64,000 nt of DNA from Cerasicoccus arenae (lineage in GTDB: Bacteria; Verrucomicrobiota; Verrucomicrobiia; Opitutales; Cerasicoccaceae): positions 91,279 to 155,278 of the forward strand of contig NZ_BMXG01000001.1 of the NCBI RefSeq assembly GCF_014651635.1. The letters are read 5' to 3'. Under the pieces are notes generated by a model. That model ran no database searches. It was not told the DNA's origin and saw only the letters and a program-made list of their open reading frames with translations. The position numbers and the translations under genes are program-made. This document shows positions 17,970 through 27,567 of this stretch, in pieces (positions within the stretch are counted from its first letter, which is position 1; every line of letters starts with the position of its first letter).

Positions 17970-19277
17970 TCAGTCAAAACTGACGAGATCTGCAATCTTC
18001 ACTGGAAGACCAGTGGCAAAAGACTGATTGGCAGCAATACCCGTCAAAATCGATGTAGCACCATCACGGAAACCAGCCGCACGGCCTAACGGATCCTTAG
18101 TCGATTTCGAGGCAAAGAGATCCGCTAGTAAAAGTAAATCACCGCCGCCGTGTCCGCCCTCTCCCACTGCAAAATCGACATGATAAGGTTTTTCCCAATG
18201 CGGAAACACTGTCAGCCGAGTGCTAAATGTGCAACCATCTGAGATGTGTCCGTTACCTGCACTGATATACGATTTTTCCATTTCATCCAGCTCCAGTCGC
18301 CCTTTAGTCCCGTTGAAAGCGATGCGATAGCCTTCCCAGGGTGAATAAGCCGTCAATGAATAAGACATTTGAGCGCCATTACGATAGCGGACAGCCAAAT
18401 TCATTGTATCTTCAATGCTAATACCATCACCAAAGACATTCTGGTCGCGCAAGTAACCATCCTCCTGCTCAGCTTCCAGGTAAAGTCCTTCGAGATTCTC
18501 TCCATCACGCAAGCTCTGTGCGAAAGGATCATCTTTGGCCGCATCTGAATCTGTCGCGCGGTAATACGGACGATAATTGCCATGCTGTTCGCCATTCGCC
18601 CGACCGTAGAATCCAAGTGATCCGAGGCCAAAGACATTAACGGGTTCACTGCCTAGCCACCAATTTACTAAGTCAAAATGATGCGTCGACTTGTGTACCA
18701 TCAATCCACCAGAGTTGCGTTTGTCGCGATGCCAACGGCGGAAATAGTCGGCCCCATGTTTTGTGTCCAGCAACCATTCAAAGTGAACAGACTTCACCTC
18801 ACCGATTGTGTCGGCCATCAGCAATTCCTTTACTTTGCTGCGTGAAGGAGAATAGCGGTAGTTAAAAGTGACACGAACATTTCGCCCGGTTTTTTTAGCG
18901 GCATCTATAATGGCTTGGCATTTCTCCGTGTCGATGGTCAGCGGTTTTTCCGTAATAACATCACAACCAAGCTCCATTGAGCGAATAATATAGTCATGAT
19001 GAGTGCGGTCCATCGTCGTAACGATTACAAAGTCTGGCTTTTCTTTTTCAATCATCCGATCAAAGTCTTTCGCCAAATATGTTTTGAGCGGCTTTACTCC
19101 CCATTTCTCCTGATAGCTATTGTTATGAAACTCTAGGCGCTTCGAATTAAGGTCGCAAATTGCAGACAGCTTACAGTTACGCTTGTATGTATTCAATAAG
19201 GCATCAGCGAACATAAAGGCGCGGCCCCCAGTTCCGACAATAACGTAACGTTTCTTCGTGGTTCGTTTTTTATTCAT
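17970..19277 (-). CDS. Gfo/Idh/MocA family oxidoreductase
   Basis: 435 residues. N-terminal NAD(P) Rossmann fold (YVIVGTGGRAFMFADALL), the family motif VITEKPLTI at about residue 120 with the catalytic-region lysine, and the C-terminal sheet domain containing VHKSTHHFDLVNWWLG. Near the end is GEGGHGGGDLLLL, typical of a group abundant in Planctomycetes and Verrucomicrobia. Members act on sugars, inositols or amino sugars; the substrate here is unknown. It is divergent from an AraC regulator 88 bp away, which is the likely controller. Confidence 0.88.
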   Translation of the reverse strand: MNKKRTTKKRYVIVGTGGRAFMFADALLNTYKRNCKLSAICDLNSKRLEFHNNSYQEKWGVKPLKTYLAKDFDRMIEKEKPDFVIVTTMDRTHHDYIIRSMELGCDVITEKPLTIDTEKCQAIIDAAKKTGRNVRVTFNYRYSPSRSKVKELLMADTIGEVKSVHFEWLLDTKHGADYFRRWHRDKRNSGGLMVHKSTHHFDLVNWWLGSEPVNVFGLGSLGFYGRANGEQHGNYRPYYRATDSDAAKDDPFAQSLRDGENLEGLYLEAEQEDGYLRDQNVFGDGISIEDTMNLAVRYRNGAQMSYSLTAYSPWEGYRIAFNGTKGRLELDEMEKSYISAGNGHISDGCTFSTRLTVFPHWEKPYHVDFAVGEGGHGGGDLLLLADLFASKSTKDPLGRAAGFRDGATSILTGIAANQSFATGLPVKIADLVSFD

Positions 19278-19365
19278 GTCTATATTATAGCGTTTACTTT
19301 ACCCATGTGAATAGCCCTACCAATCAATCAGTTGACATTTTCGCTCATCGAATGAAGCATAACGT

Positions 19366-20148
19366 ATGCTCTGCTATCTCGGAAGCGGTTCACGTTTTTA
19401 TGGAGAACAGCCCGTTCATATTCAGGCGCGGCCTTATTGGGAATTTCAAGCTGTCCTAAGTGGTGTTGTTGGTATGCAACTGCCGGGCGAAACTGCTAAG
19501 TTACATTCCCGCCAGCTTTGGCTAACGGCTCCCGGCCACGCTCATGGGTGGACTGGAAAGTCTGGCCAAGGTGCACGTGTTGCCGTCTTCCATTTCCTTT
19601 CCATTCCCGAATTGGTAAAGCAGCAACTGAATCAAATCTCCTGCTTAGAAACAACGCTATCTGCGGCACAGTGTAATCGGCTACGTGAATTATCTGAGAA
19701 TATAGCAGGGTCTTGGCGCTCTCCACAACCCGATATGCTATTGCGTCATGAGCATCTGCTGCTGGAGCTCAGCTTGCTCGTTTGTGGATCAAACAGCGAA
19801 CCATTTGGCCGAGATGCTCTCAATCGGAAGCGGGTCAATAACGCGTTGAACTGGTTTCATTTGAATATGCATTACAATCCGTCTCTCAACGAAATCGCCA
19901 ATGCTGCGGGCAGCTCACCTGCTCACCTGCGGCGTCTGTTTCATGAGATCATGCAAACATCTCCCAAGAAGCTTTTTGACCAGCTACGTTTCCAGCGGGC
20001 AATACATCTGATGACGGATCAATCGGCCAAATTGGAATCCATCAGCCAAGACTGCGGGTTCCAAAGCGCCAGTGCCTTTTCCCGCGCCTTCAAACAAAAA
20101 TTCGGATGCAGCCCAGAACAATGGCGAGGTAAGAAAAAGCTCCATTAA
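19366..20148 (+). CDS. AraC-family transcriptional regulator
   Basis: 260 residues: a cupin-like sensor domain (GEQPVHIQARPYWEFQAVLSG; HSRQLWLTAPGHAHGW) followed by the two-helix-turn-helix AraC domain at about 165-260, with EIANAAGSSPAHLRRLFHEI and the second helix pair ending CGFQSASAFSRAFKQKFGCSP. It would bind DNA in response to a small ligand, probably a sugar. It is divergently arranged with the Gfo/Idh dehydrogenase, the usual layout of a local activator. A TTGACA lies at 19332-19337 with only a poor -10 downstream. Confidence 0.9.
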   Translation: MLCYLGSGSRFYGEQPVHIQARPYWEFQAVLSGVVGMQLPGETAKLHSRQLWLTAPGHAHGWTGKSGQGARVAVFHFLSIPELVKQQLNQISCLETTLSAAQCNRLRELSENIAGSWRSPQPDMLLRHEHLLLELSLLVCGSNSEPFGRDALNRKRVNNALNWFHLNMHYNPSLNEIANAAGSSPAHLRRLFHEIMQTSPKKLFDQLRFQRAIHLMTDQSAKLESISQDCGFQSASAFSRAFKQKFGCSPEQWRGKKKLH

Positions 20149-20199
20149 AAAGCCCCTTCTTTACCTCACGATGAATCCTGATCCCTACGAACTTTTTTT

Positions 20200-20207
20200 G
20201 GGGGGGG
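20200..20207. repeat. 8-G run between the AraC gene and ilvD
   Basis: T7 followed directly by G8, in the gap between the convergent araC-like gene and ilvD. Of interest only as part of the many C/G homopolymers of this window. Confidence 0.85.
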
Positions 20208-20218
20208 AGGCTGAGCCG

Positions 20219-21935
20219 TTAGAACAAATCTTTGTCCGTCACGGCACCTTCGCTGGCAGTGGCGACGAGCTTGGCGTATTTGGCCAGCACCCCGCGAGTC
20301 TCTCGGGGGGGGGGGGGGGGTATAAGCCGCCATGCGCGCGTCATATTCCTCGTCGGGAATGAGCAGACTGATCGAATTTTTGACCGCGTCGACTTCGATT
20401 TGGTCGCCGTTTTTGACGATGCCAATTGGGCCGCCACAAGCCGCTTCAGGAGTGATGTGGCCAACGTCAAAACCGTGGCTTCCGCCCGAGAATCGACCAT
20501 CAGTGATCAGCGCAACTTCCTTGATGAGGCCACGTCCGGCAACGGCAGCTGTCGGGGAAAGCATTTCGCGCATACCTGGCCCACCAACGGGGCCTTCGTT
20601 ACGGATGACCACTACGTCGCCGCTCACGACATCACCGCGCAAGATTCCTTGCAGCGCGTCTTCTTCGTTTTCGTAAACCTTGGCCGGGCCCTTGAAGTGG
20701 AGGCCTTCTTTGCCGGTAATTTTACCCACGGCACCGGTTGGCGCGAGGTTACCGCGAAGGATGCGCAGGTGTGTGTCGGGCTTGATTGGGTCGTCCCAAG
20801 GACGCACGATGTCTTGCTTGTCCGGATAGGCTGGATAAGGCTCAACACCAGCCAAAGACTCAGCCATCGTCTGTCCGGAAACCGTGAGGCAATCGCCATG
20901 CAACAGGCCGCGATCCAGCAGGACTTTCATCAACGGACGAATACCGCCAATGCGAATCAAATGGCTCACATTATAGCGCCCAAAGGGCTTCACGTCGCAG
21001 AGGACAGGCACGCGTTTGCCGATTTCGGCAAAATCATCAATGGTCAAGTCAACCTCTGCCGCATGCGCAATGGCGAGCAGGTGCAGGATAAGATTCGTCG
21101 AACCACCGAGCGCCATGCCTACGGTAATCGCGTTTTCAAAGGCCTTGCGCGTCATGATGTCGCGGGCGGTCACGCCCTGCTCCAGCAGCTTGCAAACGGC
21201 CTCACCCGCGCGGGCGCAGTCTTCGCGCTTGGGTTTGCCAATGGCAAGTTGGGCCGAGGAATTTGGCAAACTCATGCCCATCGCTTCAATCGCGCTGGCC
21301 ATGGTGTTGGCGGTATACATACCACCGCAGGAACCGGCACCAGGAATGGCGCTTTTTTCCACGCACTTCAGGCCCTCATCGTCAAGCTCGCCGCGGGCGT
21401 GGCGGCCAACCGCCTCAAACACCGAAACGATATCGAGCGCGTCTTTCTCCTCTTTGTCCTGGGGAAGAAAGCCAGGTAAAATGGTGCCGCCGTAAACAAA
21501 AACCGATGGGCGATTCAGCCGCGCAATGGCGATCATGCAACCGGGCATATTTTTGTCACAACCACCGATGGCCACGAGACCGTCAAAGCCCTCCGCCGCA
21601 ACGGCGGTTTCGATGGAGTCGGCGATGACCTCACGCGAAACGAGCGAGTAGCGCATCCCGGCAGTGCCCATGCTGATCCCATCAGAAACGGTGATCGTGC
21701 TAAAGTTCACTGCCTTGCCGCCAGCGGCGTTCACACCGTCGGTCGCGTGTTTGGCCAGCTCGCCCAAGTGCATGTTGCACGGAGTCAGATCGCTGGGGGA
21801 AGATGCCACCCCAACTTGCGGCTTCTTAAAATCATCGTCCTCAAAGCCCACAGCACGGAGCATGGAACGGGCGGGCGCACGGTCGCGGCCGTCAACAACA
21901 ACGGATGAATGTTTGCGGGAGTTTTCTAAAGCCAT
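20219..21935 (-). CDS. ilvD: Dihydroxy-acid dehydratase, frameshifted in a 16-base homopolymer
   Basis: Fe-S enzyme of valine, isoleucine and leucine synthesis that dehydrates dihydroxy acids to keto acids. From the ATG at 21935 the frame shows the cluster cysteines in DLTPCNMHL (Cys53), [10 protein letters not shown] (Cys126) and [14 protein letters not shown] (Cys203), and [13 protein letters not shown] near the end. After [12 protein letters not shown] the DNA has 16 G (C on the coding strand, 20305-20320). As written, the frame then enters an unrelated basic tail ending at 20166. In the other frame the canonical IlvD ending follows: [20 protein letters not shown] to the stop at 20219. A 15-base tract would give an intact 571-residue enzyme. 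Sequencing slip or true tract variation; the extended N-terminus to 22073 is not used. Confidence 0.9.
20305..20320. repeat. 16-G homopolymer inside ilvD
   Basis: Sixteen consecutive G on the plus strand. It encodes the Pro run near the IlvD C-terminus. Tract lengths divisible by three keep the conserved ending; 16 does not. Confidence 0.95.
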
Positions 21936-22112
21936 AGCAAAAGTAGCATGCCCAAGCGTAGGCGCGTGAGGCGAGCAAAAATATTGCCGACCGGCAGACA
22001 GCGATTCGCCGCCCAAGGAGCGGGGTAATGAGTTGATTGGACAGGTGGATGGAATTGGGGATATTGGTTTCATGTCCCCATATTATCATGCCCCCATCTT
22101 ACTGGCAATGAC

Positions 22113-22148
22113 TCGGCTTGTTCAGTTGGGTCGGCTGGCTCAGTTGGT
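22113..22148 (+). repeat. Tandem imperfect 18-bp repeat
   Basis: Two adjacent 18-bp units, TCGGCTTGTTCAGTTGGG and TCGGCTGGCTCAGTTGGT, differing at three positions, in the roughly 365-bp gap between ilvD and the DUF481 gene (21936-22301). The rest of that gap shows no gene or clear promoter. Confidence 0.7.
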
Positions 22149-22301
22149 TCCATTGGGCAACTTTTTCGGCAAAAAAACGCCTCCAAGGCCCAATCGATAT
22201 TATTTTTCGGCCTTAATTAATAGTGAGCACGAGAAAATAGCTCCCGATTCCCCTGAAACGCCCGAAAGCTGACACATTTTTTCTAATTGGTGCGTTAATG
22301 C

Positions 22302-23405
22302 TCAAATATCTACGCCCAAGCCGAGTGAAAGAGTCACGTCGTTTTTACTGGGCACGCTGCCATCAGCCTTGGCCATTGGGTCTTCCACCCGGTCTACTTG
22401 CAGCATAATGAAGACGTCGAAAATGGTCGTAATTTCATATTCCAGCGATGTCACCAGATGCTGTGTGAGTAGGCCGGATGCTCGATTGGTTAAGGTGGCC
22501 TGATAGTTGAGTTTATAGGTGAGATCATCGGTAATGTCGGCATCGAAAGTCGTCGTAAACAGCGCAGCCGGGCTTTGCGCCTCACTGTCTTCACCGGGCT
22601 GCACAGTGCTGAATACCGTGTATTGATAGGCTGGCCCGATCTGGATTTCCCAATCCATTTTTTTCGTATCCACGAGCTTGTAGCCGATACCAGCGCCCAG
22701 CGTTAATTGCATATTTAAATTTTGGAAGGGGTCGCGGTAATACTCGCCATCGAAGGGGCGCACGAAAATTCGCTCGTCGAAGAAATAGTCAAAGGAGGAA
22801 CTAACCCGGTGGTTATTGGCGGATTCGACGTCGTCGGTCTCGGAGTAATTCCCGATGTAGGAAAGCTTCAGGCGCGTTGTTGCGGTGCGGCGTGCCAATT
22901 CAATCGCGCCCGTATAGCTGGTCTCGTTGGTGTTGCCCGTCTGATAGTCTGCGCCAATCTTGGCATTAAGCTCCCAGCGATCCCATTCATCATGAGCGAC
23001 CGGGGCAATGGAGACCACCTTGTCGCGCTTCACCGTTTCACCAGTTTCAGTGAAATGCATTTCGCCATCATCCAAAGTCACTCGCCCGCGATGAACGGTA
23101 CGATTATCCAGCCGAACGCCCATTGGCCCACCGAAACGCACTTCCTTGATGTCCGACCAGTCAATGGTGAGGACGCCGAGCTTGTCGCTATCGAACTCGA
23201 CCGAATCATTATACATATATCGAAAAGTGCCCTTGAGCCACTCGCCCGAAGTCAGCTCGATCCAGTCAAACGCCTCGTCCACCTTTGGCGGTGGAGGTAC
23301 CCACGCCGTATCGTCAGCATACCCTGCCGAATGAAAAAGCACCGTTAGCACTAGCCCAAGCAAACAACTTCTGCCAAAATTTCTAAATTGAATATATACT
23401 CCCAC
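22302..23405 (-). CDS. DUF481 outer-membrane beta-barrel protein
   Basis: 367 residues with an N-terminal signal peptide ending around SAGYA (residue 30). After a short domain with a repeated sheet pattern (WIELTSGEWLKGTFRYMYN, LGVLTIDWSDIKEVRF) comes a region of alternating aromatic/polar strands from about residue 140 to the C-terminus, beginning WELNAKIGADYQTGNTNETSY, a hallmark of the DUF481 (YdiY-like) barrel family; the last strand ends in LGLGVDI. Some relatives are induced by salt, but their job is unknown. Monocistronic by layout. Confidence 0.85.
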   Translation of the reverse strand: MGVYIQFRNFGRSCLLGLVLTVLFHSAGYADDTAWVPPPPKVDEAFDWIELTSGEWLKGTFRYMYNDSVEFDSDKLGVLTIDWSDIKEVRFGGPMGVRLDNRTVHRGRVTLDDGEMHFTETGETVKRDKVVSIAPVAHDEWDRWELNAKIGADYQTGNTNETSYTGAIELARRTATTRLKLSYIGNYSETDDVESANNHRVSSSFDYFFDERIFVRPFDGEYYRDPFQNLNMQLTLGAGIGYKLVDTKKMDWEIQIGPAYQYTVFSTVQPGEDSEAQSPAALFTTTFDADITDDLTYKLNYQATLTNRASGLLTQHLVTSLEYEITTIFDVFIMLQVDRVEDPMAKADGSVPSKNDVTLSLGLGVDI

Positions 23406-23522
23406 GCTCGCGTGATCGAAACCCCCAACGCTCGCCTGTCAACGAAGATTCGGATAAAATCGCTTCGCCGGTCTCGCATTTGTAGATTGCCGTAATCAGA
23501 TACATGGAGATGATCTCAAGTC

Positions 23523-24452
23523 ATGGCACAATTTCCCGATGAAGCCGGCCAAGACGGCTCCTTTCAACGGCAACCCGACGAGTTCCGCGAGTGGGTAAAG
23601 ACTGAAGGCGAATTCACGCCTGAGCCTAATCGCTACCAACTCTACATCTGCAAAGCTTGCCCGTGGGCGCATCGCTCCTGGATCGTGCTGCGATTGATGG
23701 GGCTAGAGCACGTGGTCGGCGTCAGCGTGGCGGACCCAATTCGCACTGACGATACTGGCTGGGCCTTTCGCGAAGGTGACGGTCATGGGCCAGACTTGGC
23801 CGAGGGCTTTCACTTCCTATCTGAAGCCTACCGTGCGACGGCACCCAATTTCAGTGGCCGCGTCACCGTGCCCGTTCTGTGGGACAAGCAAACACGCCGC
23901 ATCGTCAACAACTCCGAGGACGATATTTGCCGCATGTGGGCGACCGTTTTTGAACCGCTTGCGAAACATCCCGTGGACCTCTTCCCGGAGGCCATAGCCG
24001 AGGAGCAAAACGCCCTCAGCGACTTAGTTTACGAGCACATCAACAACGGCGTTTACCGCGCTGGATTTGCAGATAAACAATCCGCCTATGACCAAGCCGT
24101 GACAAAGCTCTTCGTGGTGCTGGACCAGTTGGAAGCGCGGCTGGCACATGGAGGTCCGTATCTGTTCGGTGAGCAAACCGTGGAAACTGATTGGCGGCTT
24201 TTTTGCACGCTGATCCGGTTCGACGCAGTTTATCATGGCCACTTCAAGTGTAACCTCCGACGCATCATTGACTACCCGCATTTGCAGGATTACCTGGAGC
24301 GACTTTACCGTCTGCCCAGCATTGCCGAAACCGTGAATTTCGACCACATCAAGCGCCATTATTACGTGACTCACGACGACATTAACCCGACGCAAATTGT
24401 GCCACTCGGCCCCAAGGTCGTGATTCGTGCGGAGATCAAAAATGCCGACTAG
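23523..24452 (+). CDS. yqjG: Glutathionyl-hydroquinone reductase-like (Xi-class GST)
   Basis: 309 residues, the typical length of the ECM4/YqjG group. The diagnostic segment YICKACPWAHRSWIVLRLMG carries the catalytic Cys46 in CPWAH, and the thioredoxin fold continues with TVPVLWDKQTRRIVNNSEDDICRM. The helical C-terminal domain has ETVETDWRLFCTLIRFDAVYHGHFKCN-like conserved residues (here QTVETDWRLF and AVYHGHFKCN). These enzymes remove glutathione from hydroquinone conjugates. It overlaps the next gene by 11 bp, so both are made together. Cytoplasmic. Confidence 0.92.
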   Translation: MAQFPDEAGQDGSFQRQPDEFREWVKTEGEFTPEPNRYQLYICKACPWAHRSWIVLRLMGLEHVVGVSVADPIRTDDTGWAFREGDGHGPDLAEGFHFLSEAYRATAPNFSGRVTVPVLWDKQTRRIVNNSEDDICRMWATVFEPLAKHPVDLFPEAIAEEQNALSDLVYEHINNGVYRAGFADKQSAYDQAVTKLFVVLDQLEARLAHGGPYLFGEQTVETDWRLFCTLIRFDAVYHGHFKCNLRRIIDYPHLQDYLERLYRLPSIAETVNFDHIKRHYYVTHDDINPTQIVPLGPKVVIRAEIKNAD

Positions 24453-24864
24453 CCAAGCAGGCGTCTTTACGCACAATTTTTCAGTGACCACAGAGGCGAT
24501 CGACGGCAATAACCACGTCAACAACGTCGTCTATGTGCAATGGATGCAAGACGTCGCCATTGCCCATTCAACCGCCAGCGGTGGATTCGCGGCAGTTGAG
24601 GCATCAAGCGGCACGTGGGTTGCGCGTTCGCATCACATCGAATACCTCAAGCCCGCATTGCTGCGCGATGTCCTCTTGGCTCGAACTTGGGTGGCCGATG
24701 TCAGCAAAGTGCGTTCGCGGCGACGTTATCAATTCCACCGCGAGTCCGATGGCGCGCTCATTGCTCAGGGTGAAACTGACTGGGTTTTTGTGGACACAGA
24801 AACTGGCCGCCCAATGGCAATCCCAGAAAGTGTCCGCGCATGCTATCGCGTTGTTGAAAAATGA
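24442..24864 (+). CDS. Acyl-CoA thioesterase, 4HBT hot-dog family
   Basis: 140 residues from the ATG at 24442, preceded by GGAG at a good distance. One hot-dog domain: AIDGNNHVNNVVYVQWMQDV matches the 4HBT active-site pattern (variant of D-x-x-x-H-V-N-x-x-Y/W), followed by SHHIEYLKPALLRDVL and a final sheet. Likely cleaves a short or aromatic acyl-CoA thioester. It overlaps the end of the glutathionyl-hydroquinone reductase gene, suggesting a shared aromatic-compound or detoxification role; that link is inference. Confidence 0.88.
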   Translation: MPTSQAGVFTHNFSVTTEAIDGNNHVNNVVYVQWMQDVAIAHSTASGGFAAVEASSGTWVARSHHIEYLKPALLRDVLLARTWVADVSKVRSRRRYQFHRESDGALIAQGETDWVFVDTETGRPMAIPESVRACYRVVEK

Positions 24865-24890
24865 TTACGACCTTCTAAAGTCATTAAAGA

Positions 24891-25574
24891 ATGAGCACGG
24901 AATCGTTCCAACGAATTAATAAACCTGCGGAGGAAAATCTTTCGGCAGAAGAACAAGCAATTCGCCAGATGGAGGAACATGCCGAGCTGCTCACTCGCGG
25001 AAAACTGCTCAAGCATCTGCGTAAAAAGCACAAACTCACCGGATGGGCACTACAGGAATTTGCCATGATTGCCAGCGAGGTCTCGGAGATAGAAACTGGC
25101 ATGCACGAACACGGCGTTTTGACTAAGGCGAACTGGCGATACAAGACAACCAAACAATCCGGTGCCAAAGTAGTCGCCAGCCTCCTCATTGGCCTGTTCG
25201 CCGCCCTCATTCCCGGAGATGAGGAAATCAAAATCGAATACACCACGGTACATCGCCTTGAGCATTCAACGATCCGTTGGTATTTCTGGCGCAAAATTTT
25301 GCTCACTTTCCTTTACGTCGTCATGATCGCACTTGGCACGATCTCAATCATTTGGCTGATCATCGGCGTGGCGCTCCTGCTGGATCGCACGGCGACTCAA
25401 GAGGAAAAAATGTGGGGTTTCATTCCGCTAATCATCTCTCCGCTCTGCTTCTTCATCGCCCATAAATTAAAGAAAAGCATCATCCCGCCGATGCTGCGTA
25501 TTTACGGCGGCAATCATTTCGAGCTGGTTTCGCTCAAACCGGCGGAACCAACCTCACTCGCAGACATTCGTTAG
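24891..25574 (+). CDS. Hypothetical membrane protein
   Basis: 227 residues, family not recognised. The N-terminal 100 residues are soluble, charged and helical. A short hydrophobic stretch (VVASLLIGLFAALIP, about 103-117) precedes two clear membrane helices (ILLTFLYVVMIALGTISIIWLIIG at about 140-165 and the segment GFIPLIISPLCFFIAH at about 180-196). The C-terminus, with RIYGGNHFELVSLK, is soluble. It follows the thioesterase gene by 26 bp and may belong to the same transcript. Confidence 0.6.
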   Translation: MSTESFQRINKPAEENLSAEEQAIRQMEEHAELLTRGKLLKHLRKKHKLTGWALQEFAMIASEVSEIETGMHEHGVLTKANWRYKTTKQSGAKVVASLLIGLFAALIPGDEEIKIEYTTVHRLEHSTIRWYFWRKILLTFLYVVMIALGTISIIWLIIGVALLLDRTATQEEKMWGFIPLIISPLCFFIAHKLKKSIIPPMLRIYGGNHFELVSLKPAEPTSLADIR

Positions 25575-25668
25575 CAGCGCTCCTCTTGCTAAGTAGCGAC
25601 GCTTATTCCATCGAAGTAAGACTTGATCCCGGCCTCAGTAGGCTCATTAATACTCTGTTTTCGCGATC

Positions 25669-27456
25669 ATGATAATTCCGTCCCACGCACCCTTCAGCGA
25701 ACCGCAACGCAATACGCTTAACCAAATCCTGCCGACCCTTAGCGATCAGCAGACAACTTGGCTGAGTGGTTTCTTGGCGGGCGCTCAGTCGTCGGCCAGT
25801 GGGCCATCCGCCGCAGCCGCCGCGCCAGCAGCGCCATCCAGCATTCCGCTGACCATCCTTTATGGCACCGAAAGCGGCAACTGCGAAGAACTCGCCGCCC
25901 AAGCGAAAAAGGCCGCCGCTGCAAAGGGATTTGCCGCAAAGACGCTCGACATGGGTGACATTAAGGCCGCCGATCTAGCCAAGGTGAAAAACCTGTTGGT
26001 CATCGTGAGCACCTGGGGCGATGGTGAGCCGCCTGACCGTGCCGTTATTTTCTACGAACAAATCATGGGCGACCAAGCCCCCAAGCTCGACCAAACACAT
26101 TTCTCCGTCCTCGCTCTCGGCGACACCTCTTACGAAAAGTTCTGCCAAATCGGCAAAGACTTCGACGCCCGCCTGGAAGCTCTCGGTGCCAAACGTTTCC
26201 ACCCGCGCACTGACTGCGACCTGGACTACGAAGGCCCGTTCAAGAAGTGGCTCGATGGTGCCTTGCAAAACCTCGGATCGCTCGCCGCACCAGTCGCTCC
26301 TGTCGTGAGCAATGGCTCTGCGCCCTCCGCACCCGCGATTGAATACGGCAAGAAAAACCACTTCCCTTCCGAGCTCAAAGAACGCGTGCTACTCAATGGC
26401 CGTGGCTCGATCAAGGAAACCATCCACTTGGAACTTTCCCTCGCTGGCAGCGGCTTGACCTACGATGCTGGCGACGCGCTGGCGGTTGTTCCCTCCAACT
26501 GCCCGGAAGATATCACCGCGGTGATTGAAGCCGGTCGCTTTAAGGCCGATGACATCGTGCCTGCGCCCGATGGCAGTGATGGCCCTCTCAATGAAGTCCT
26601 TGCCCAATACTACGACATCACTGGGCTGACGAAGAACATCGTCAAAAAATACAACGAACTCGCCAAGAGCGACGTGCTCACCGCCATGCTCGGTGACAAG
26701 GAAAAGCTCCAAAGTTACCTGTGGGGCCGCCAAGTTTGTGACCTTCTCACAGACTACCCGATCGGCCTGCCCGCCAAGGAATTTGTCAATTTACTGCGTA
26801 AGATGCCGCCACGTCTTTACTCGATTGCTTCTAGCATGAAGGCACACCCCGATGAGGTTCACCTGACCGTGGCTGCCGTCCGCTACGATGCGCATGGGCG
26901 CGCCCGTAAGGGTGTCGCCTCGACCTACTTGGCTGACCGCGTGGCCATCGGCGAAACGATCCCCGTTTATACGCACCACAACAAGAACTTCAAGTTGCCC
27001 GCCAACAGCGATACGCCGATCATCATGATTGGGCCTGGCACCGGCATTGCGCCGTTCCGCTCATTCATCGAAGACCGCGCTGCTGATGGTGCCAAGGGCA
27101 AGAACTGGCTCTTCTTCGGCGACCAGCGTTTCTCCTACGACTTCCTTTACCAACTTGAGTGGCAGGACTACCTGAAGGACGGCTTGCTGACCAAGCTCAA
27201 CACGGCCTTCTCCCGCGACCAACCGCAAAAGATCTACGTGCAACAACGCATGATCGAGGAAGGCAAAGGGATCTATGACTGGCTACAGGATGGCGCGCAT
27301 TTCTATGTGTGTGGCGACGCCTCGCGCATGGCCCATGACGTCAACGAAGCCCTCATCACGATCTACCAGACCCACGGCGGCCAATCTCGCGAAGACGCCG
27401 AAGCGACCGTGAAGCAGCTCCAGAAAGACAAACGCTACCAGCGCGACGTTTATTGA
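25669..27456 (+). CDS. cysJ: Diflavin reductase, sulfite reductase flavoprotein type
   Basis: 595 residues. An N-terminal helical part is followed by a flavodoxin domain (about 62-200: LTILYGTESGNCEELA for FMN phosphate, VSTWGDGEPPD, ALGDTSYEKFCQIGKDFD), then a connecting and FAD domain (MPPRLYSIASS, the R-x-Y-S motif) and an NADPH domain (MIGPGTGIAPFRSFIEDR, VCGDASRMAHDV). It ends RYQRDVY, the C-terminal aromatic residue that stacks on the flavin. Electrons pass NADPH-FAD-FMN to a partner, in CysJ the haemoprotein CysI. No cysI is next to it, so the partner may be encoded elsewhere or differ. Confidence 0.9.
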   Translation: MIIPSHAPFSEPQRNTLNQILPTLSDQQTTWLSGFLAGAQSSASGPSAAAAAPAAPSSIPLTILYGTESGNCEELAAQAKKAAAAKGFAAKTLDMGDIKAADLAKVKNLLVIVSTWGDGEPPDRAVIFYEQIMGDQAPKLDQTHFSVLALGDTSYEKFCQIGKDFDARLEALGAKRFHPRTDCDLDYEGPFKKWLDGALQNLGSLAAPVAPVVSNGSAPSAPAIEYGKKNHFPSELKERVLLNGRGSIKETIHLELSLAGSGLTYDAGDALAVVPSNCPEDITAVIEAGRFKADDIVPAPDGSDGPLNEVLAQYYDITGLTKNIVKKYNELAKSDVLTAMLGDKEKLQSYLWGRQVCDLLTDYPIGLPAKEFVNLLRKMPPRLYSIASSMKAHPDEVHLTVAAVRYDAHGRARKGVASTYLADRVAIGETIPVYTHHNKNFKLPANSDTPIIMIGPGTGIAPFRSFIEDRAADGAKGKNWLFFGDQRFSYDFLYQLEWQDYLKDGLLTKLNTAFSRDQPQKIYVQQRMIEEGKGIYDWLQDGAHFYVCGDASRMAHDVNEALITIYQTHGGQSREDAEATVKQLQKDKRYQRDVY

Positions 27457-27469
27457 GGCTAAGAATCCT

Positions 27470-27567
27470 CTAAAGGCGTACACCAGTTTCGATAATTCCC
27501 CACCGCATATTGCGCGGAGTGCTGTGCTACGCGGCAGTTCGCTTATGCTGGGTAAATGGTCAATGTG
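27470..27567 (-). pseudogene. Possible relic of a PIN-domain (VapC/FitB-like) toxin 3' end
   Basis: On the minus strand, just after the antitoxin stop, one frame reads HSTPRNMRWGIIETGVRL and stop. R-N ... T-G-V is the usual end of VapC/FitB toxins, and such a gene normally follows this type of antitoxin. The frame upstream is broken by a TAG and a TGA, and only about 30 codons remain, so any toxin here is dead. The match is short and could be chance. Confidence 0.3.

Noticed and set aside
20232-21479. Long plus-strand open frame (415 codons) opposite ilvD
   Set aside because: It is the antisense shadow of a well-supported enzyme gene, and its protein has no family pattern.
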